Source: Candidatus Rokuibacteriota bacterium (GTDB lineage: Bacteria; Methylomirabilota; Methylomirabilia; Rokubacteriales; CSP1-6). From it: DNA of 64,000 nt. Below are positions 15,615-24,801 of this stretch, one piece after another. The translations under genes and the position numbers were made by a program. The DNA is taken from assembly GCA_030647435.1 (NCBI GenBank), contig JAUSJX010000124.1:1-64000 (forward strand), written 5' to 3'. The notes under the pieces are model-generated. The model was not told the DNA's origin and did no database searches. It saw nothing but the letters and a program-made list of their open reading frames with translations. How positions within the stretch are numbered: position 1 is the first letter of the stretch; every line of letters begins with the position of its first letter.

Positions 15615-16643
15615 CTACTCCGGGCCTCGGAGGAAGTCGAAGACCTGCACCCGCTGGTTGAAGGAGTCGGCCACGTAGACCTTGTCCTGCCCGCTGATGA
15701 AGATCCCTCCGGGGAGCCAGAACTGTCCCGGGCGCACCCCCCGTTCCCCGAAGCCGAGCAGGAAGGCCCCGTCCCGGTCGAAGATCTGCACCGCGTCGAA
15801 GAGCGCGTCTACGACGTACAGATGACCTCGGCTGTCGGTCGCTACGCCCTTTGGGCCGGCGAAGTCCCCCGAGCCGTCGCCGGGACGCCCCATCTTCCAG
15901 AGGAACCGTCCCTCGCGATCAAACGCCTGGACGCGGAAGTTGAGGGCGTCGGTTACGAGAAGAGTCCCCGACCTATCCAGCGCCACGTGGGTTGGATAGT
16001 TGAACTCCCCATCCCCGATCCCCCTCTTCCCCCAGCTGAGGATCTGTGCGCCGTCCGGGCCGTAGGCGGCGACCCGGTGCCCAGCCGAGTCGGCGACATA
16101 GAGCCGGCCGCTGCCCTCGTCATAGGCGACTGCCGCTGGTCGCTCGAGGCCGACCTCGGCGGCCGTCCGGAGCAGCTTGCCTTCGCGGTCCACCAGGAAG
16201 ACCTTCTTCAGCCAGGAGTCCGCGACGAAGACCGTGTCGGCGGGCCCGACGGCAACGGCCACCGGAGAAGCGAGCGTTATCCCCCCCAGCCGGCCCACTT
16301 TCGTGAACCTCTGATTCGCGAGGTCGAAGATCCAGAGGGCCTGAGCGCCCGGATCGGCGACATAGAGCAGATCCTCGCGCCCCGCGACGCCGGTTGGCCG
16401 GATCAGGAACTCGTCGCTCTTGCCGAAGAGAGCGTCGGTGAGCCGTCCGAAAAACGATCTCTGAATGCCCGCGTCCTGGGGGCCCGACACGCTTCGCACG
16501 TATCGGATCCGCGCCTCCGCGGGTGGCTTGGGCCAGACCAGGGGTTCCGCGAGCGGAACCGGTGGGGCGGGCGGGCGCACCCCACAGGCTCCCGCGAGGA
16601 GGAGCAGGGTGAGCGCGCTGACGACGCGGAGGCGCACGCGCAT
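15615..16643 (-). CDS. NHL beta-propeller lipoprotein
   Basis: The 342-residue protein has a lipoprotein signal (LLLLAGAC, lipid-bearing Cys near 20) and then about six NHL repeats with G-x-L-Y-V-[AV]-D motifs. These form a beta-propeller that usually mediates protein contacts. I chose the ATG at 16643 because it lies one base after the upstream stop and gives the lipobox. It is a paralogue of the protein at 25536, and both are followed by a CxxCHTPH multiheme gene. A scaffold role at the membrane for the neighbouring cytochrome is inferred. Confidence 0.85.
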   Translation of the reverse strand: MRVRLRVVSALTLLLLAGACGVRPPAPPVPLAEPLVWPKPPAEARIRYVRSVSGPQDAGIQRSFFGRLTDALFGKSDEFLIRPTGVAGREDLLYVADPGAQALWIFDLANQRFTKVGRLGGITLASPVAVAVGPADTVFVADSWLKKVFLVDREGKLLRTAAEVGLERPAAVAYDEGSGRLYVADSAGHRVAAYGPDGAQILSWGKRGIGDGEFNYPTHVALDRSGTLLVTDALNFRVQAFDREGRFLWKMGRPGDGSGDFAGPKGVATDSRGHLYVVDALFDAVQIFDRDGAFLLGFGERGVRPGQFWLPGGIFISGQDKVYVADSFNQRVQVFDFLRGPE

Positions 16644-16644
16644 C

Positions 16645-18660
16645 TCAGAACCGCCGAGTGACCTTGAGTTCGAAACGCATATCGGTGGACTGGGTCGTTC
16701 CGCGTTCTCGATCGACCCACGTGAAGGTCGGCGCCACATCCATCTTGCCGCGGGTCCAGCGGATCCTGATGCCCGTCTCACGGATGGTCTCCGAGGGGAG
16801 CCCGCTGTCCTCGGAGGTCCGCAGCGAGGCGAACGCGTTCACGAAGAGGCCGGCCAGCGGAGACCACGTCAGGTCCCCCCGCGTCGAGAGGCTCGTGCTC
16901 CGCCGCACCGGGATCGTGTAGTTGGCGAACGTCTCTTGCGCTGTGAGGCTCAGCACGAGATCTGACAGCGGCTGGACGGTCAGGAGCTGACCGTACTGCC
17001 ACGACGTGAACGCAAGCCGCGTGCTCTCCTGAACCTGGTATTGCGCGCTGGCGGACGCCCGAACCCTCTCCCAGTCCCCCCGCAGCTCGAGCCGCGCCGT
17101 ATCCACCGTCCGGTCGTCCAGAAACCGGTCGTCCCGCCCCGACAGCAGCGACTGCTCGGACTGCTCGTGGGCGAGAGACATGGCGATCCACCTGAAGTCC
17201 GCGCCGAGCTGGGCGCGCCAGGACACCGTCGAGAACCTGAGGCTCGGAGCCACCTCGTAAGAATAGCTGACCGCCAGGGGATCACCGGGAAGGATGACCG
17301 GACTTGCCGCGAGAGGAACGATCTTCGTCAAGTCCCCTTCTTGGACGATCAGGTAGTCCACGCCGAGCGTCGTCGGGAGCCGCGCCCCACCCCGCGTGTC
17401 CACCATCACGATCGTCGAGACGATGACGAATGGGTTGCCAAGGAGGAAGCCGGCGTTCCCGCCGAGCGGATTTGGCGCCGTGTGGGACTCGTCGACCACG
17501 TCGATGCGTGACGTGTCGATCTGGTTGTCGTCGATCTGGTAGCGGGCGCCGGCCCCCGCGAAGATGCGTCCGTTCCAGGGAATCGCCCGCTGGTAGTCGA
17601 GGTCGAGCTGGCCGGCATAGCTCTTCCGTTCGCCATCGGGGAGGTCCTGGAGTGTGGCTAGAGCGGTCGCGGCCGTGGTGAGGTTCTGGTAGAGCCGGTG
17701 CTGGACCTTGGCGGTCCCATTCTGGGTCGTCGTGGCCCCGGCATCGGTCTCGATCCGCGAGACGAGGTAACGGTAATCCGTGAACAGGTTCTCGTAATGG
17801 TCGATCCGAAGCTGCTCGTCAACCGAGAGATACGTGCTCCGCGCGAGCCCGCTCCTGGCGAAGTAGTTGAGGCGCGAGCTCCACCGGCGGTTCAGATTCT
17901 CGCCAAAGTCCAAGCTGTAGCCGAGCTCGGCTGTCTGGCTCCGGAAGTCGCCGGTGCTGCGCTCTTTGTCCTGCAGGTCGATGAACTCGTACCGGGCGTT
18001 GAAATCGGACGTCTCGAAGCCCTTGCTAGCCTCGTAACTGAAGATGTTCCGGGTCTCGTCGCGCCTGAAAGTCTGGTCCAGGATCTTGGTGTCTTCCTTC
18101 GTGTGCTCCTGCCGCGCGCCCACGGTTGACGAGAAATACCGCACCCCGAGATCCTGGAGGATGCTGTCCTCCCGGAGCCGGAATGTGCCGCCGCGGTTTT
18201 CGAAGCTGAGCTCGCTCCTGCCGCCGAACTCGCGACTGAGGACATTCTCGGTCCGGCTGGCGAAGGTCGAGAGGCTGTACGGCTTCTCGGACAGGATCAC
18301 GGTGTCGAAGGTGTAGCCGAGGAGCGTCCCGCTCGTCGAGGACTCCTTGTTGTCAAACCGGTCCTGCTCCTGGAAGAGGCCGAAGCTCCCGCTGAAGCTC
18401 GTGGATACGAGGCGCGGGTCCAGGTAATAGGCTCCGGTGTTGCGGACCGTCAGCCGCTCGTCGTAGCGGGTCCTCCCGGACTTGGTATTAGAGCCGCTGT
18501 CTCCTTTCGTCTCCTGGCGGTCCCAGGCATAGCCGGCCTCCAGGGCACCGTCCCAGGTCCCCAAGCCGATCCAGGGCTGGGCGCCGACTTCACCCGAGGC
18601 AAGCACGACCGCGCCCCCCAGGATCGCGCCGAACACCAGCCGCCGTGACCATCGGCTCAT
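16645..18660 (-). CDS. large outer-membrane beta-barrel, probable conduit porin
   Basis: The 671-residue protein has a signal peptide (ending VGAQ near 28), long stretches of alternating polar/hydrophobic beta-strands and a C-terminal Phe (VTRRF), all typical of outer-membrane barrels. I do not see MtrB/PioB motifs, so it is a different porin type, possibly analogous to the OmbB-like porins of Geobacter conduits. It lies between c7-type periplasmic cytochromes and the NHL/12-heme pair, which suggests it houses a cytochrome in the outer membrane. Function is inferred from context. Confidence 0.75.
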   Translation of the reverse strand: MSRWSRRLVFGAILGGAVVLASGEVGAQPWIGLGTWDGALEAGYAWDRQETKGDSGSNTKSGRTRYDERLTVRNTGAYYLDPRLVSTSFSGSFGLFQEQDRFDNKESSTSGTLLGYTFDTVILSEKPYSLSTFASRTENVLSREFGGRSELSFENRGGTFRLREDSILQDLGVRYFSSTVGARQEHTKEDTKILDQTFRRDETRNIFSYEASKGFETSDFNARYEFIDLQDKERSTGDFRSQTAELGYSLDFGENLNRRWSSRLNYFARSGLARSTYLSVDEQLRIDHYENLFTDYRYLVSRIETDAGATTTQNGTAKVQHRLYQNLTTAATALATLQDLPDGERKSYAGQLDLDYQRAIPWNGRIFAGAGARYQIDDNQIDTSRIDVVDESHTAPNPLGGNAGFLLGNPFVIVSTIVMVDTRGGARLPTTLGVDYLIVQEGDLTKIVPLAASPVILPGDPLAVSYSYEVAPSLRFSTVSWRAQLGADFRWIAMSLAHEQSEQSLLSGRDDRFLDDRTVDTARLELRGDWERVRASASAQYQVQESTRLAFTSWQYGQLLTVQPLSDLVLSLTAQETFANYTIPVRRSTSLSTRGDLTWSPLAGLFVNAFASLRTSEDSGLPSETIRETGIRIRWTRGKMDVAPTFTWVDRERGTTQSTDMRFELKVTRRF

Positions 18661-18669
18661 TCGCAGGCG

Positions 18670-18996
18670 TCATTCGCGGTGGCATCGTTGGCACGTCTCA
18701 AATCCCACGGGAAAGGCCGTCTTCCCGTCGTGACACGCGCCACAGAACTTGCCTTCGAGGATCGTGTCCATCGACACGGGGTTGGCGCCGGCCTTCATCT
18801 GGAAGATCGCGTCGTGGCAGACATAGCACTTGAACCGGATGCGGTGCGCCCAGTGGGGAAACTGAGCCGGCGGCGTGTCTTTGTCGGCAGCGCCCTTCCG
18901 CTGAAAGACGATGTCCCCCTCGACCGCCGCTCCCAGACCTACGAGGGCAGCGAGCAAGAGGCCTGCTCCGATCACAGAGACGGCGAGCCGCATCAT
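18670..18996 (-). CDS. triheme c7-type cytochrome
   Basis: The 108-residue protein has a signal peptide and three CXXCH motifs: CYVCH, CGACH and CQRCH. The FPHWAH...FQMK...FCGACHDG pattern matches the c(7)-type triheme domain found in cytochromes that can carry several such units. Its start overlaps the stop of the hexaheme gene (ATGATGA), and the barrel gene follows 9 nt after its stop. It should be a small periplasmic electron carrier. Confidence 0.88.
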   Translation of the reverse strand: MMRLAVSVIGAGLLLAALVGLGAAVEGDIVFQRKGAADKDTPPAQFPHWAHRIRFKCYVCHDAIFQMKAGANPVSMDTILEGKFCGACHDGKTAFPVGFETCQRCHRE

Positions 18997-20075
18997 CGGG
19001 CTCCCGCCAGCGCGGGGTGACAACGCGGACAGCCTGTGGGAACAGCAAAGGCCACCGTGCCGTGGCACACCCCGCAGTACTGGCCGGCGAAGATGGCCCC
19101 CATGTTGATGGGCGTGGCGCCCCGCTTCATCTGGAAGATTCCCGGGTGGCAATTGGCGCAGGCAAGCCACTCGGTGTGGACCGAGTGCGGGAACACGACC
19201 CGAAAAACTGGCTGGCCCTCCGGGATGCGCTCGACGTCGAGGGCCAGGGGAGGAAGGCCCGGGGCCTTCGGGTCCAGCGCGGATCGTGGAGCGACGAGTC
19301 CATCGGCGATCGCCTTGACCCAGTCCACGCCTCCGGTCGTCGCATTCGGAAGCGCCTTCGCGACCTCTTCCCAGGTCTTCAGCTTCTCGACGGCGGGCGC
19401 CGCGGCTGGGGCTACTGGGGCAGGAGCCGCGGCCGTCCTGGGGCCGGCCAGCGCCAGATGGCAGCGTGGGCAGCCGGTTGGGACCGCGAAGGAAACCTTC
19501 CCATGGCAGCGGCCGCAATACTCCCCGGCGTAGATCTTCGCCATGGTGATCGGGGCAGCCCCCCGCTGCATCTGGAAGATGCCCGGATGACAGTTCGTGC
19601 AGGCGAGCCACCGGGTGTGGGCCTCATGGGGGAACGTCACCTTGAAGAGGGGCTGCCCTTCGGGCGTCAACTCCACGTCGAGGGGAAACACCGGCTGGTC
19701 CTGTGCCTCGGGTTCGAGCCCCGCCCGCGGCTCGATCGCCTTTTCCTCCAACGCGCGGACCCAGTCCACGCCTCCCGCCGCGTCCTTCGGGAGCTGCTGG
19801 AGGAGATCCCGCCACGTACGCAACGCGGCCGGGCGCACCGGCTCGGGTGGTGGAAGCGAGGCCTCGACAACGGCCGGCTGGGATCCGGGCTTGGGGGGCG
19901 GCACCCGGCGAGGGCTCCGGACCACCGGCTTGACGCGGAGTTCCTCTCCAGGCTTCGGCACCCCTTCGAAGAGCGTCGAGAGGACACGGTGCCGGGCCTC
20001 TGGGCTGCAGCCGTGGGCAGCCACCGCTCCCAACAGACCTACCATGGAGAGGAGCAGCGCGACCCGTCCCCGCAT
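18993..20075 (-). CDS. hexaheme cytochrome with two c7-type triheme domains
   Basis: The 360-residue protein begins at the ATG at 20075. A hydrophobic N-terminus ends AHGC, a weak lipobox, so it may be a lipoprotein. A proline-rich linker follows. Two repeats of about 130 residues each have a W-[RE]-[DE] helix segment ending in GGVDWV and then three CXXCH motifs (CTNCH/CGRCH/CPRCH and CANCH/CGVCH/CPRCH). Both have the FPH..HT.WLAC and IFQM.RGA motifs of the triheme domain. The repeats are close to each other, pointing to recent duplication. It probably works with the barrel at 16645. Confidence 0.88.
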   Translation of the reverse strand: MRGRVALLLSMVGLLGAVAAHGCSPEARHRVLSTLFEGVPKPGEELRVKPVVRSPRRVPPPKPGSQPAVVEASLPPPEPVRPAALRTWRDLLQQLPKDAAGGVDWVRALEEKAIEPRAGLEPEAQDQPVFPLDVELTPEGQPLFKVTFPHEAHTRWLACTNCHPGIFQMQRGAAPITMAKIYAGEYCGRCHGKVSFAVPTGCPRCHLALAGPRTAAAPAPVAPAAAPAVEKLKTWEEVAKALPNATTGGVDWVKAIADGLVAPRSALDPKAPGLPPLALDVERIPEGQPVFRVVFPHSVHTEWLACANCHPGIFQMKRGATPINMGAIFAGQYCGVCHGTVAFAVPTGCPRCHPALAGAR

Positions 20076-20080
20076 GGCAC

Positions 20081-21049
20081 CTATCGGGCGCCCTGGAACG
20101 TCCTGCGGATGAAAAGGATCACCCGCCGAACGTCTTCGCCGTTCAGAATGCCTCCCCACGGGGCCATGGCCGTTCCCGGAATGCCGTGGATGATCCGCTG
20201 GGCCATCTCCCTGTCGCTGAGCCGCGCCATCTCCTGGGCGTTGGTAAAGTTGCGGGGACGCGGAACCAGGCTTTGGCCGATCGGAGTCTGCCCGTCCCCA
20301 CGCTCGCCGTGGCATGGGGTGCAGTCCTGCTGGTAGATTTGTCCGCCCACCAGGACATCGAGTCCGGCGCGCGTCATGCCGGCGGGCAGCGGTTGCTGGA
20401 GGCTCCGGATGTAGCGCATCAAGTCGATGATCTCCGCCGGGCTCTCCAGCTCTCCCCAGCCGCCCATGGCCGTCCCGGGGCGGCCCAGCTTGATCGCCGT
20501 ATACATTCGCCCGTCATCCACCCGCGCCATCTCGATCGGGTCGGCAAACTTGCGGGGGCGCGGACGGAGCACCTTTGCCGCCTCCGTGTCGGCGCGCCCG
20601 TCGGCCCCGTGGCACATCGCGCACTGCTTCTCGTAGATGCGGCGGCCGACCTGGAGGCTCAGCTGGTCTATGGAGAGCGCGGCAGGGAGCGGCGGGGTCA
20701 GGCTCCGAACGTAGTCGATGATGTCGCCCATCTGGGGTTCACTCAGCACCTGCCCCCACGGAGCCATGGCCGTCCCCGGCCGGCCCATCCTGAGGGCACG
20801 ATACATCCGGTCGTCGGTCACACGGGCCATCTCCACCGGGTCCGTGAAATTCCTCGGCCGCGGCTCCAAGAGCCGGGCGACCGGTGTGTCGGCGCGCCCG
20901 TCGACCCCGTGGCAGAACGCGCAGTACGTGTCGTAGAGCGTCTTGCCCCGCTCGTGCACCCCTTGGGAGGCAGGCTGGGCCGCGAGCGGGGCGGCCCACA
21001 CCAGGCTGACTCCGAGCACGAGAAGCTCCAGGATTCGGCGCATGCTCAT
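20081..21049 (-). CDS. three-domain class I cytochrome c
   Basis: The 322-residue protein starts at 21049 behind GGAGGTGG, has a signal peptide ending PLAAQ, and contains three repeated cytochrome c domains. Each has one heme motif (CAFCH, CAMCH, CTPCH) and a later GTAM[AG]xWG or equivalent segment whose Met is the expected axial ligand. It is the first cytochrome of the 21049-13844 operon; its stop lies 5 nt from the next start. It is likely a periplasmic electron carrier, similar in domain type to CccA/CcoP-like cytochromes. Confidence 0.87.
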   Translation of the reverse strand: MSMRRILELLVLGVSLVWAAPLAAQPASQGVHERGKTLYDTYCAFCHGVDGRADTPVARLLEPRPRNFTDPVEMARVTDDRMYRALRMGRPGTAMAPWGQVLSEPQMGDIIDYVRSLTPPLPAALSIDQLSLQVGRRIYEKQCAMCHGADGRADTEAAKVLRPRPRKFADPIEMARVDDGRMYTAIKLGRPGTAMGGWGELESPAEIIDLMRYIRSLQQPLPAGMTRAGLDVLVGGQIYQQDCTPCHGERGDGQTPIGQSLVPRPRNFTNAQEMARLSDREMAQRIIHGIPGTAMAPWGGILNGEDVRRVILFIRRTFQGAR

Positions 21050-21143
21050 CAGCCCCACCTCCCGTCTGGATGAAAGCGTGAAAATCAGTCTACGGCCGAG
21101 GGCCCGCAAGAAAGAGCGAATTGTCCGGGCCCGTGGGCGCTCC

Positions 21144-24100
21144 TTACCTGGCGGGTGCCTCCAATGCGCCGAGCCTCTGGAGGTTCAGCCGCGGAAGCGC
21201 CCAGCTCGGCTGGAGGCTGAGGGCCAATCGGTACTCTCGCGCGGCGGCCTCGAGGGCGCCTTGCCGCTCGTAGACCAGCCCCAGGTTGAAGTGGGCCTGG
21301 GGGAGGCCTGGCTTCAGTACGAGCACACGCCGATATGCCTCGGCCGCCTCTCCGAGTCGTTGCAGCTCGAAGTAGGCGTTGCCCAGGTTATTGAGGGCCG
21401 CGTACGCCTGCGGCTCGATGCGCAGCGCCGCGTCGATCGAGTCCACGGCGAGCTCGAAAAAAGCCGGCTCCCCGGACCGGATCCCCATGCGCGTGTAGAA
21501 GACGCCCAGGTTATTGTGGGCCTCGGCCGGATTCGGATCGCCGAGACGGGTCCGCCCATGCTCAGACACCGCCTCCTCGGCCTTCAACTCGCGCAAGATA
21601 GCCCCGGCCTTCAGATAGCTCGCGATCAAGCGATTCTGGGACCGACCCCGCGCCAGCGCGGCAAGCCTCTCTGTCGCCTGGCCAACTTCCCCCAGCGAGA
21701 AGAGCAGCTTCGCTCGATCAAGCTGCGAAGCGACGTCCCTCGAATCTGGCCACGGCGCCTTCCGAAGCTGGTCGAGGGCCTCTTCCCTCTCCCCGCCGGC
21801 CCAGTAGATCCGAGCGAAGTGAGCCCGCCTTGCCCCCAGCAGGCCGGCGGGCAAATTGTCGACGGGAGGGAACTCAGTCGTCCGGGTCTCCCTGAGCAGC
21901 CTGTGGTTCTCGTCGGTGGTCTTACGGTAGAGGGCCAGGGGCGCCCTGAACTCGAGGAGAGGCCGGTCGTCGGTGTTCTCGGGCGCCCCCTGGGCGAACC
22001 TGGCCAGATCAGTCTCATCGAGGAAGAAAAGGGTGAGCACATCCAGGGGGGAGGCCAACCAGATGCTCGCCATGTCCTCCCGGACCGCCGCCGAGGCGGC
22101 GATCCTGCGCTCCAGCAGCGCGTAGTCGATGCGCAGGGGCGATCGCGTGCCGACCAAGAGGTAATCGCCCCGAAGCGTCCGCCAGAGGGTTGCGTGGGGG
22201 AAGCTCTGCATGAACGTCCTGACGATCATCCTCAAGTCCCCCGGGAAGAGGGAATACCCGTGGACCCACTGAATCATGATCCCGTCATCGGCCAGCCGCT
22301 CCCGGGCCAGGCGGTAGAACTCGCGGGAAAACAGATTGGCGACACCGGCCATCCAGGGGTTGGACGGCTCCGAAGAGATCACGTCAAACCGCTTCTCGCT
22401 GGCCAGGATGTAGTTCCTCCCGTCTCCTACCACCAGCCGTACCCGCGGATCGCGGAGGACGGCTCGGTTCTCCTCCACGAAGAAGCGCGACGCGTCCACG
22501 ACAGCCGGCTCCAGTTCGACCACGTCGATCTCCCGAACGACGGGGTGCTGGGCGACGGCTCCCGCCGTGACGCCGCTGCCCAGCCCGATGACGAGCACCC
22601 GCTCCGGATTCGCGTGGAGCAAGAGCGGCAGATGGCCCAGCATGAGCTGCGTTGCCATATCTGCGCCGTTGCTGGCGTCCACCTTCCCGTCAACCCTCAG
22701 CGCGGTCATTCGCTCCGTCCGCTCGACGGCCACCGTGGAGTTGATCCCCTCGCGGTAGTAGAGAAGCCGCCGCGCAGCCGCCGCTTCCCGGAACAATGCC
22801 GCCGGATCCGGCGCCGCGGTGAACCGTTCGACGTAGATGGACACTCCTCCCGCCATCACGCGCGGATCCCATCTGGGGAGGAACAGCACGCCCGCCACGA
22901 AGAGCAGAGCCAGCGGGACGAGCGCCACCCGCCGCCAAAGGGGACGGGATGCGCCGGGCGCGGCGAGGACGGCGACCCCCACGGCGGTGTTCACTGCCGC
23001 GGCCACCACCAAGGACGCGCGCGCCCCGATCCAGGGGACGAGCAGGAACCCGGCGAGGAGCGCGCCCGCGATCGTGCCGACGGTATTGGCTGAATAGACC
23101 CGCCCGATGTCGCGGCCCAGCCGCGTGAGGGCGCCTCCGCAGATCTGAACCGCGCAGGGAAAGGCGGCTCCGATAATGGTGGTCGGAATGATCATGATGA
23201 GGAAGCTTGAGGCGAATTGGGCGAGCAAGGCCCCACCGGCTGAGGGAGTCATGCGCGTGAGGATCGCCAGGACGAGATCAGGGAGCCGTTCAAAGGCCGG
23301 GATCAGAGCCAAGGCGATGAGCCCGATGGCGACCTCGAGCGTTCCGAACAGAGCGGCGTCTACCCGCCGCCTGCCCCAGATCCTGGCGAAGAGAAAGCTC
23401 CCCAGGGCGAGGCCGACGAGAAAGGTCGTGAGCATGGCGCTGAAGGCGTAAATCGAGCTGCCGATCATGAGGCTGAGGGCCCGCGTCCAGGCCACCTCGT
23501 AGACCATGGCAGCCCCCCCCGAGAGGCCGGTGCCGGCCAGGACCAGCCAGGTCACAAGGGGGGTGGACCCGCTTGACTGAGCTTCGAGACCCGGAGGTTC
23601 CACCGTCAGCGGAGGGGAGGACGAGAGCGCTTCGACAGGCGCGGCCGCCGATCTAGCCAGGATGAAGGCCCAGGCGCCGATTCCGAGATTGGCCGCCGCC
23701 GCCAGCCCGATGGTAGCCCTGACCCCGATGGCCGGAAGCAGAAAGAAGCCGGCGGCCACGGAGCCCAGCACCGCACCCAGAGTGTTGAGCGCGTAGAGAT
23801 CGCCCACCTTTCGGCCCAGGCTCTCCGGGCGGTTCACGAAGAACTTGGCCAGCACGGGCAGGCTGGCGCCCATGAGCGTGGTGGGGACCAGCAGGATGAG
23901 AAAGACAAGGGCAAACTGGACCAGGCTCAAAGCGAAGGAAGAAAGCTTCACAGAGCGGTACAGAGCGAGGTAGACGATCTGGACTTGGGTCAAGAGGAGT
24001 GGGACCAGCAAGGCCCAGGCGCCAATCCCGGCTTCCAGAAAGCCATACACCTGGAGCGGCCGACCTCGCCGGTCGATCAGGCGGCCGAACAGGAAGGCCC

Positions 24101-24326
24101 CGAGGGCCAAGCCGGCCATGAAGGCGGCCAGGACCGTGGTGACGGCGTACACCGTGTGGCCGAAGACAAGGCCCAGCATCCGCATCCAGACGATCTCGTA
24201 GACTAGGCCGGCCGCACCCGACAGGAAGAAACAGACCCAGACCGAGGCCGAGACGAAGGTCGGCTGCCGCCCTCTTGGGTTAAGCACCTCGGGCCTCCCG
24301 GGCCGCCTCGCGGAGCTGTCGAACAA
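21144..24326 (-). CDS. fused transporter-like / spermidine synthase-like / TPR protein
   Basis: The 1060-residue protein has two blocks of about six membrane segments each (roughly 25-225 and 255-480), each starting G-x-x-[AG]-x-[VM]-YE[IV]-x-W. A soluble Rossmann domain follows with LGSGVTAGAV, VVELEPAVVD, VGDGRNY and SSEPSNPW motifs of spermidine synthase-like enzymes, then TPR repeats with NNLG and HFNLG. The catalytic D-x-S-D-P of true spermidine synthases is replaced by SSEPSNPW, so polyamine synthesis is doubtful. Such fusions are widespread and their substrate is not known. It overlaps the zinc-ribbon gene by 47 nt. The true start could lie slightly downstream of 24326. Confidence 0.8.
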   Translation of the reverse strand: MFDSSARRPGRPEVLNPRGRQPTFVSASVWVCFFLSGAAGLVYEIVWMRMLGLVFGHTVYAVTTVLAAFMAGLALGAFLFGRLIDRRGRPLQVYGFLEAGIGAWALLVPLLLTQVQIVYLALYRSVKLSSFALSLVQFALVFLILLVPTTLMGASLPVLAKFFVNRPESLGRKVGDLYALNTLGAVLGSVAAGFFLLPAIGVRATIGLAAAANLGIGAWAFILARSAAAPVEALSSSPPLTVEPPGLEAQSSGSTPLVTWLVLAGTGLSGGAAMVYEVAWTRALSLMIGSSIYAFSAMLTTFLVGLALGSFLFARIWGRRRVDAALFGTLEVAIGLIALALIPAFERLPDLVLAILTRMTPSAGGALLAQFASSFLIMIIPTTIIGAAFPCAVQICGGALTRLGRDIGRVYSANTVGTIAGALLAGFLLVPWIGARASLVVAAAVNTAVGVAVLAAPGASRPLWRRVALVPLALLFVAGVLFLPRWDPRVMAGGVSIYVERFTAAPDPAALFREAAAARRLLYYREGINSTVAVERTERMTALRVDGKVDASNGADMATQLMLGHLPLLLHANPERVLVIGLGSGVTAGAVAQHPVVREIDVVELEPAVVDASRFFVEENRAVLRDPRVRLVVGDGRNYILASEKRFDVISSEPSNPWMAGVANLFSREFYRLARERLADDGIMIQWVHGYSLFPGDLRMIVRTFMQSFPHATLWRTLRGDYLLVGTRSPLRIDYALLERRIAASAAVREDMASIWLASPLDVLTLFFLDETDLARFAQGAPENTDDRPLLEFRAPLALYRKTTDENHRLLRETRTTEFPPVDNLPAGLLGARRAHFARIYWAGGEREEALDQLRKAPWPDSRDVASQLDRAKLLFSLGEVGQATERLAALARGRSQNRLIASYLKAGAILRELKAEEAVSEHGRTRLGDPNPAEAHNNLGVFYTRMGIRSGEPAFFELAVDSIDAALRIEPQAYAALNNLGNAYFELQRLGEAAEAYRRVLVLKPGLPQAHFNLGLVYERQGALEAAAREYRLALSLQPSWALPRLNLQRLGALEAPAR

Positions 24327-24675
24327 GCCCAGGCCTCGCCAGGGCCGCTGCCAGCCGGCGCTGCAGTTGGACTGACGTGTCCCATTTCACCCGAAGCTCT
24401 CTGGCAAGCCCGGAGGTGCTGCGTCCCTCCCCCATGAGGCGAAGGCATCGGAACCAGGTGGCCAGCGGGAGGTTCGTGCGAGCGAAGGGTGTCCCCGTCA
24501 GGTCGGTGAAGGTCCGCCGGCAGCCCAGGCAGAGGTATCGCCGCCAAGACGTCCCGGCGGACTTGGAATGCGTGGTCACCCGCCTTTGGCCGCAGCGGGG
24601 ACAGGTGATCCCGTTCGGCCACCGCGCTGTTCGCAGCACCTCGTAGCACCAATCCTCGCTCAGCTCCGCCCTCAC
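24280..24675 (-). CDS. orphan IS1595-type zinc-ribbon protein
   Basis: The 131-residue protein has CPRC...CLGC cysteine pairs of the IS1595 transposase zinc ribbon, then the RTFTDLTGTPF motif and a helix-turn-helix-like segment (STSGLARELRV). The DDE catalytic domain of IS1595/ISXO2 transposases is absent, because the frame ends and overlaps the start of the next gene. It is either a 3'-truncated transposase or a domesticated DNA-binding protein. No terminal inverted repeats were recognised. Its 47-nt overlap with the downstream gene argues for a settled gene rather than a fresh insertion. Confidence 0.65.
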   Translation of the reverse strand: MRAELSEDWCYEVLRTARWPNGITCPRCGQRRVTTHSKSAGTSWRRYLCLGCRRTFTDLTGTPFARTNLPLATWFRCLRLMGEGRSTSGLARELRVKWDTSVQLQRRLAAALARPGLVRQLREAAREARGA

Positions 24676-24746
24676 GTCGTTCTCCTTGCTCTCTCCCCTT
24701 CCAGACCAGCGTGATCACGCCGGGCTGGAAAACGCCGGGGAAGAAA

Positions 24747-24783
24747 AGAGGCCTGGCCTCTTCACCCCCCTGACCAGGCCTCT
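24747..24783 (-). terminator. rho-independent terminator after the tetraheme gene
   Basis: Read on the minus strand, AGAGGCCTGG and CCAGGCCTCT form a perfect 10-bp stem around a 17-nt loop, followed directly by TTTTC. It lies 19 nt after the stop of the tetraheme gene at 24802 and ends the leftward 27087-24802 operon before the zinc-ribbon gene. Confidence 0.85.
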
Positions 24784-24801
24784 CCGTGCTTCAGGTCCGG
24801 G

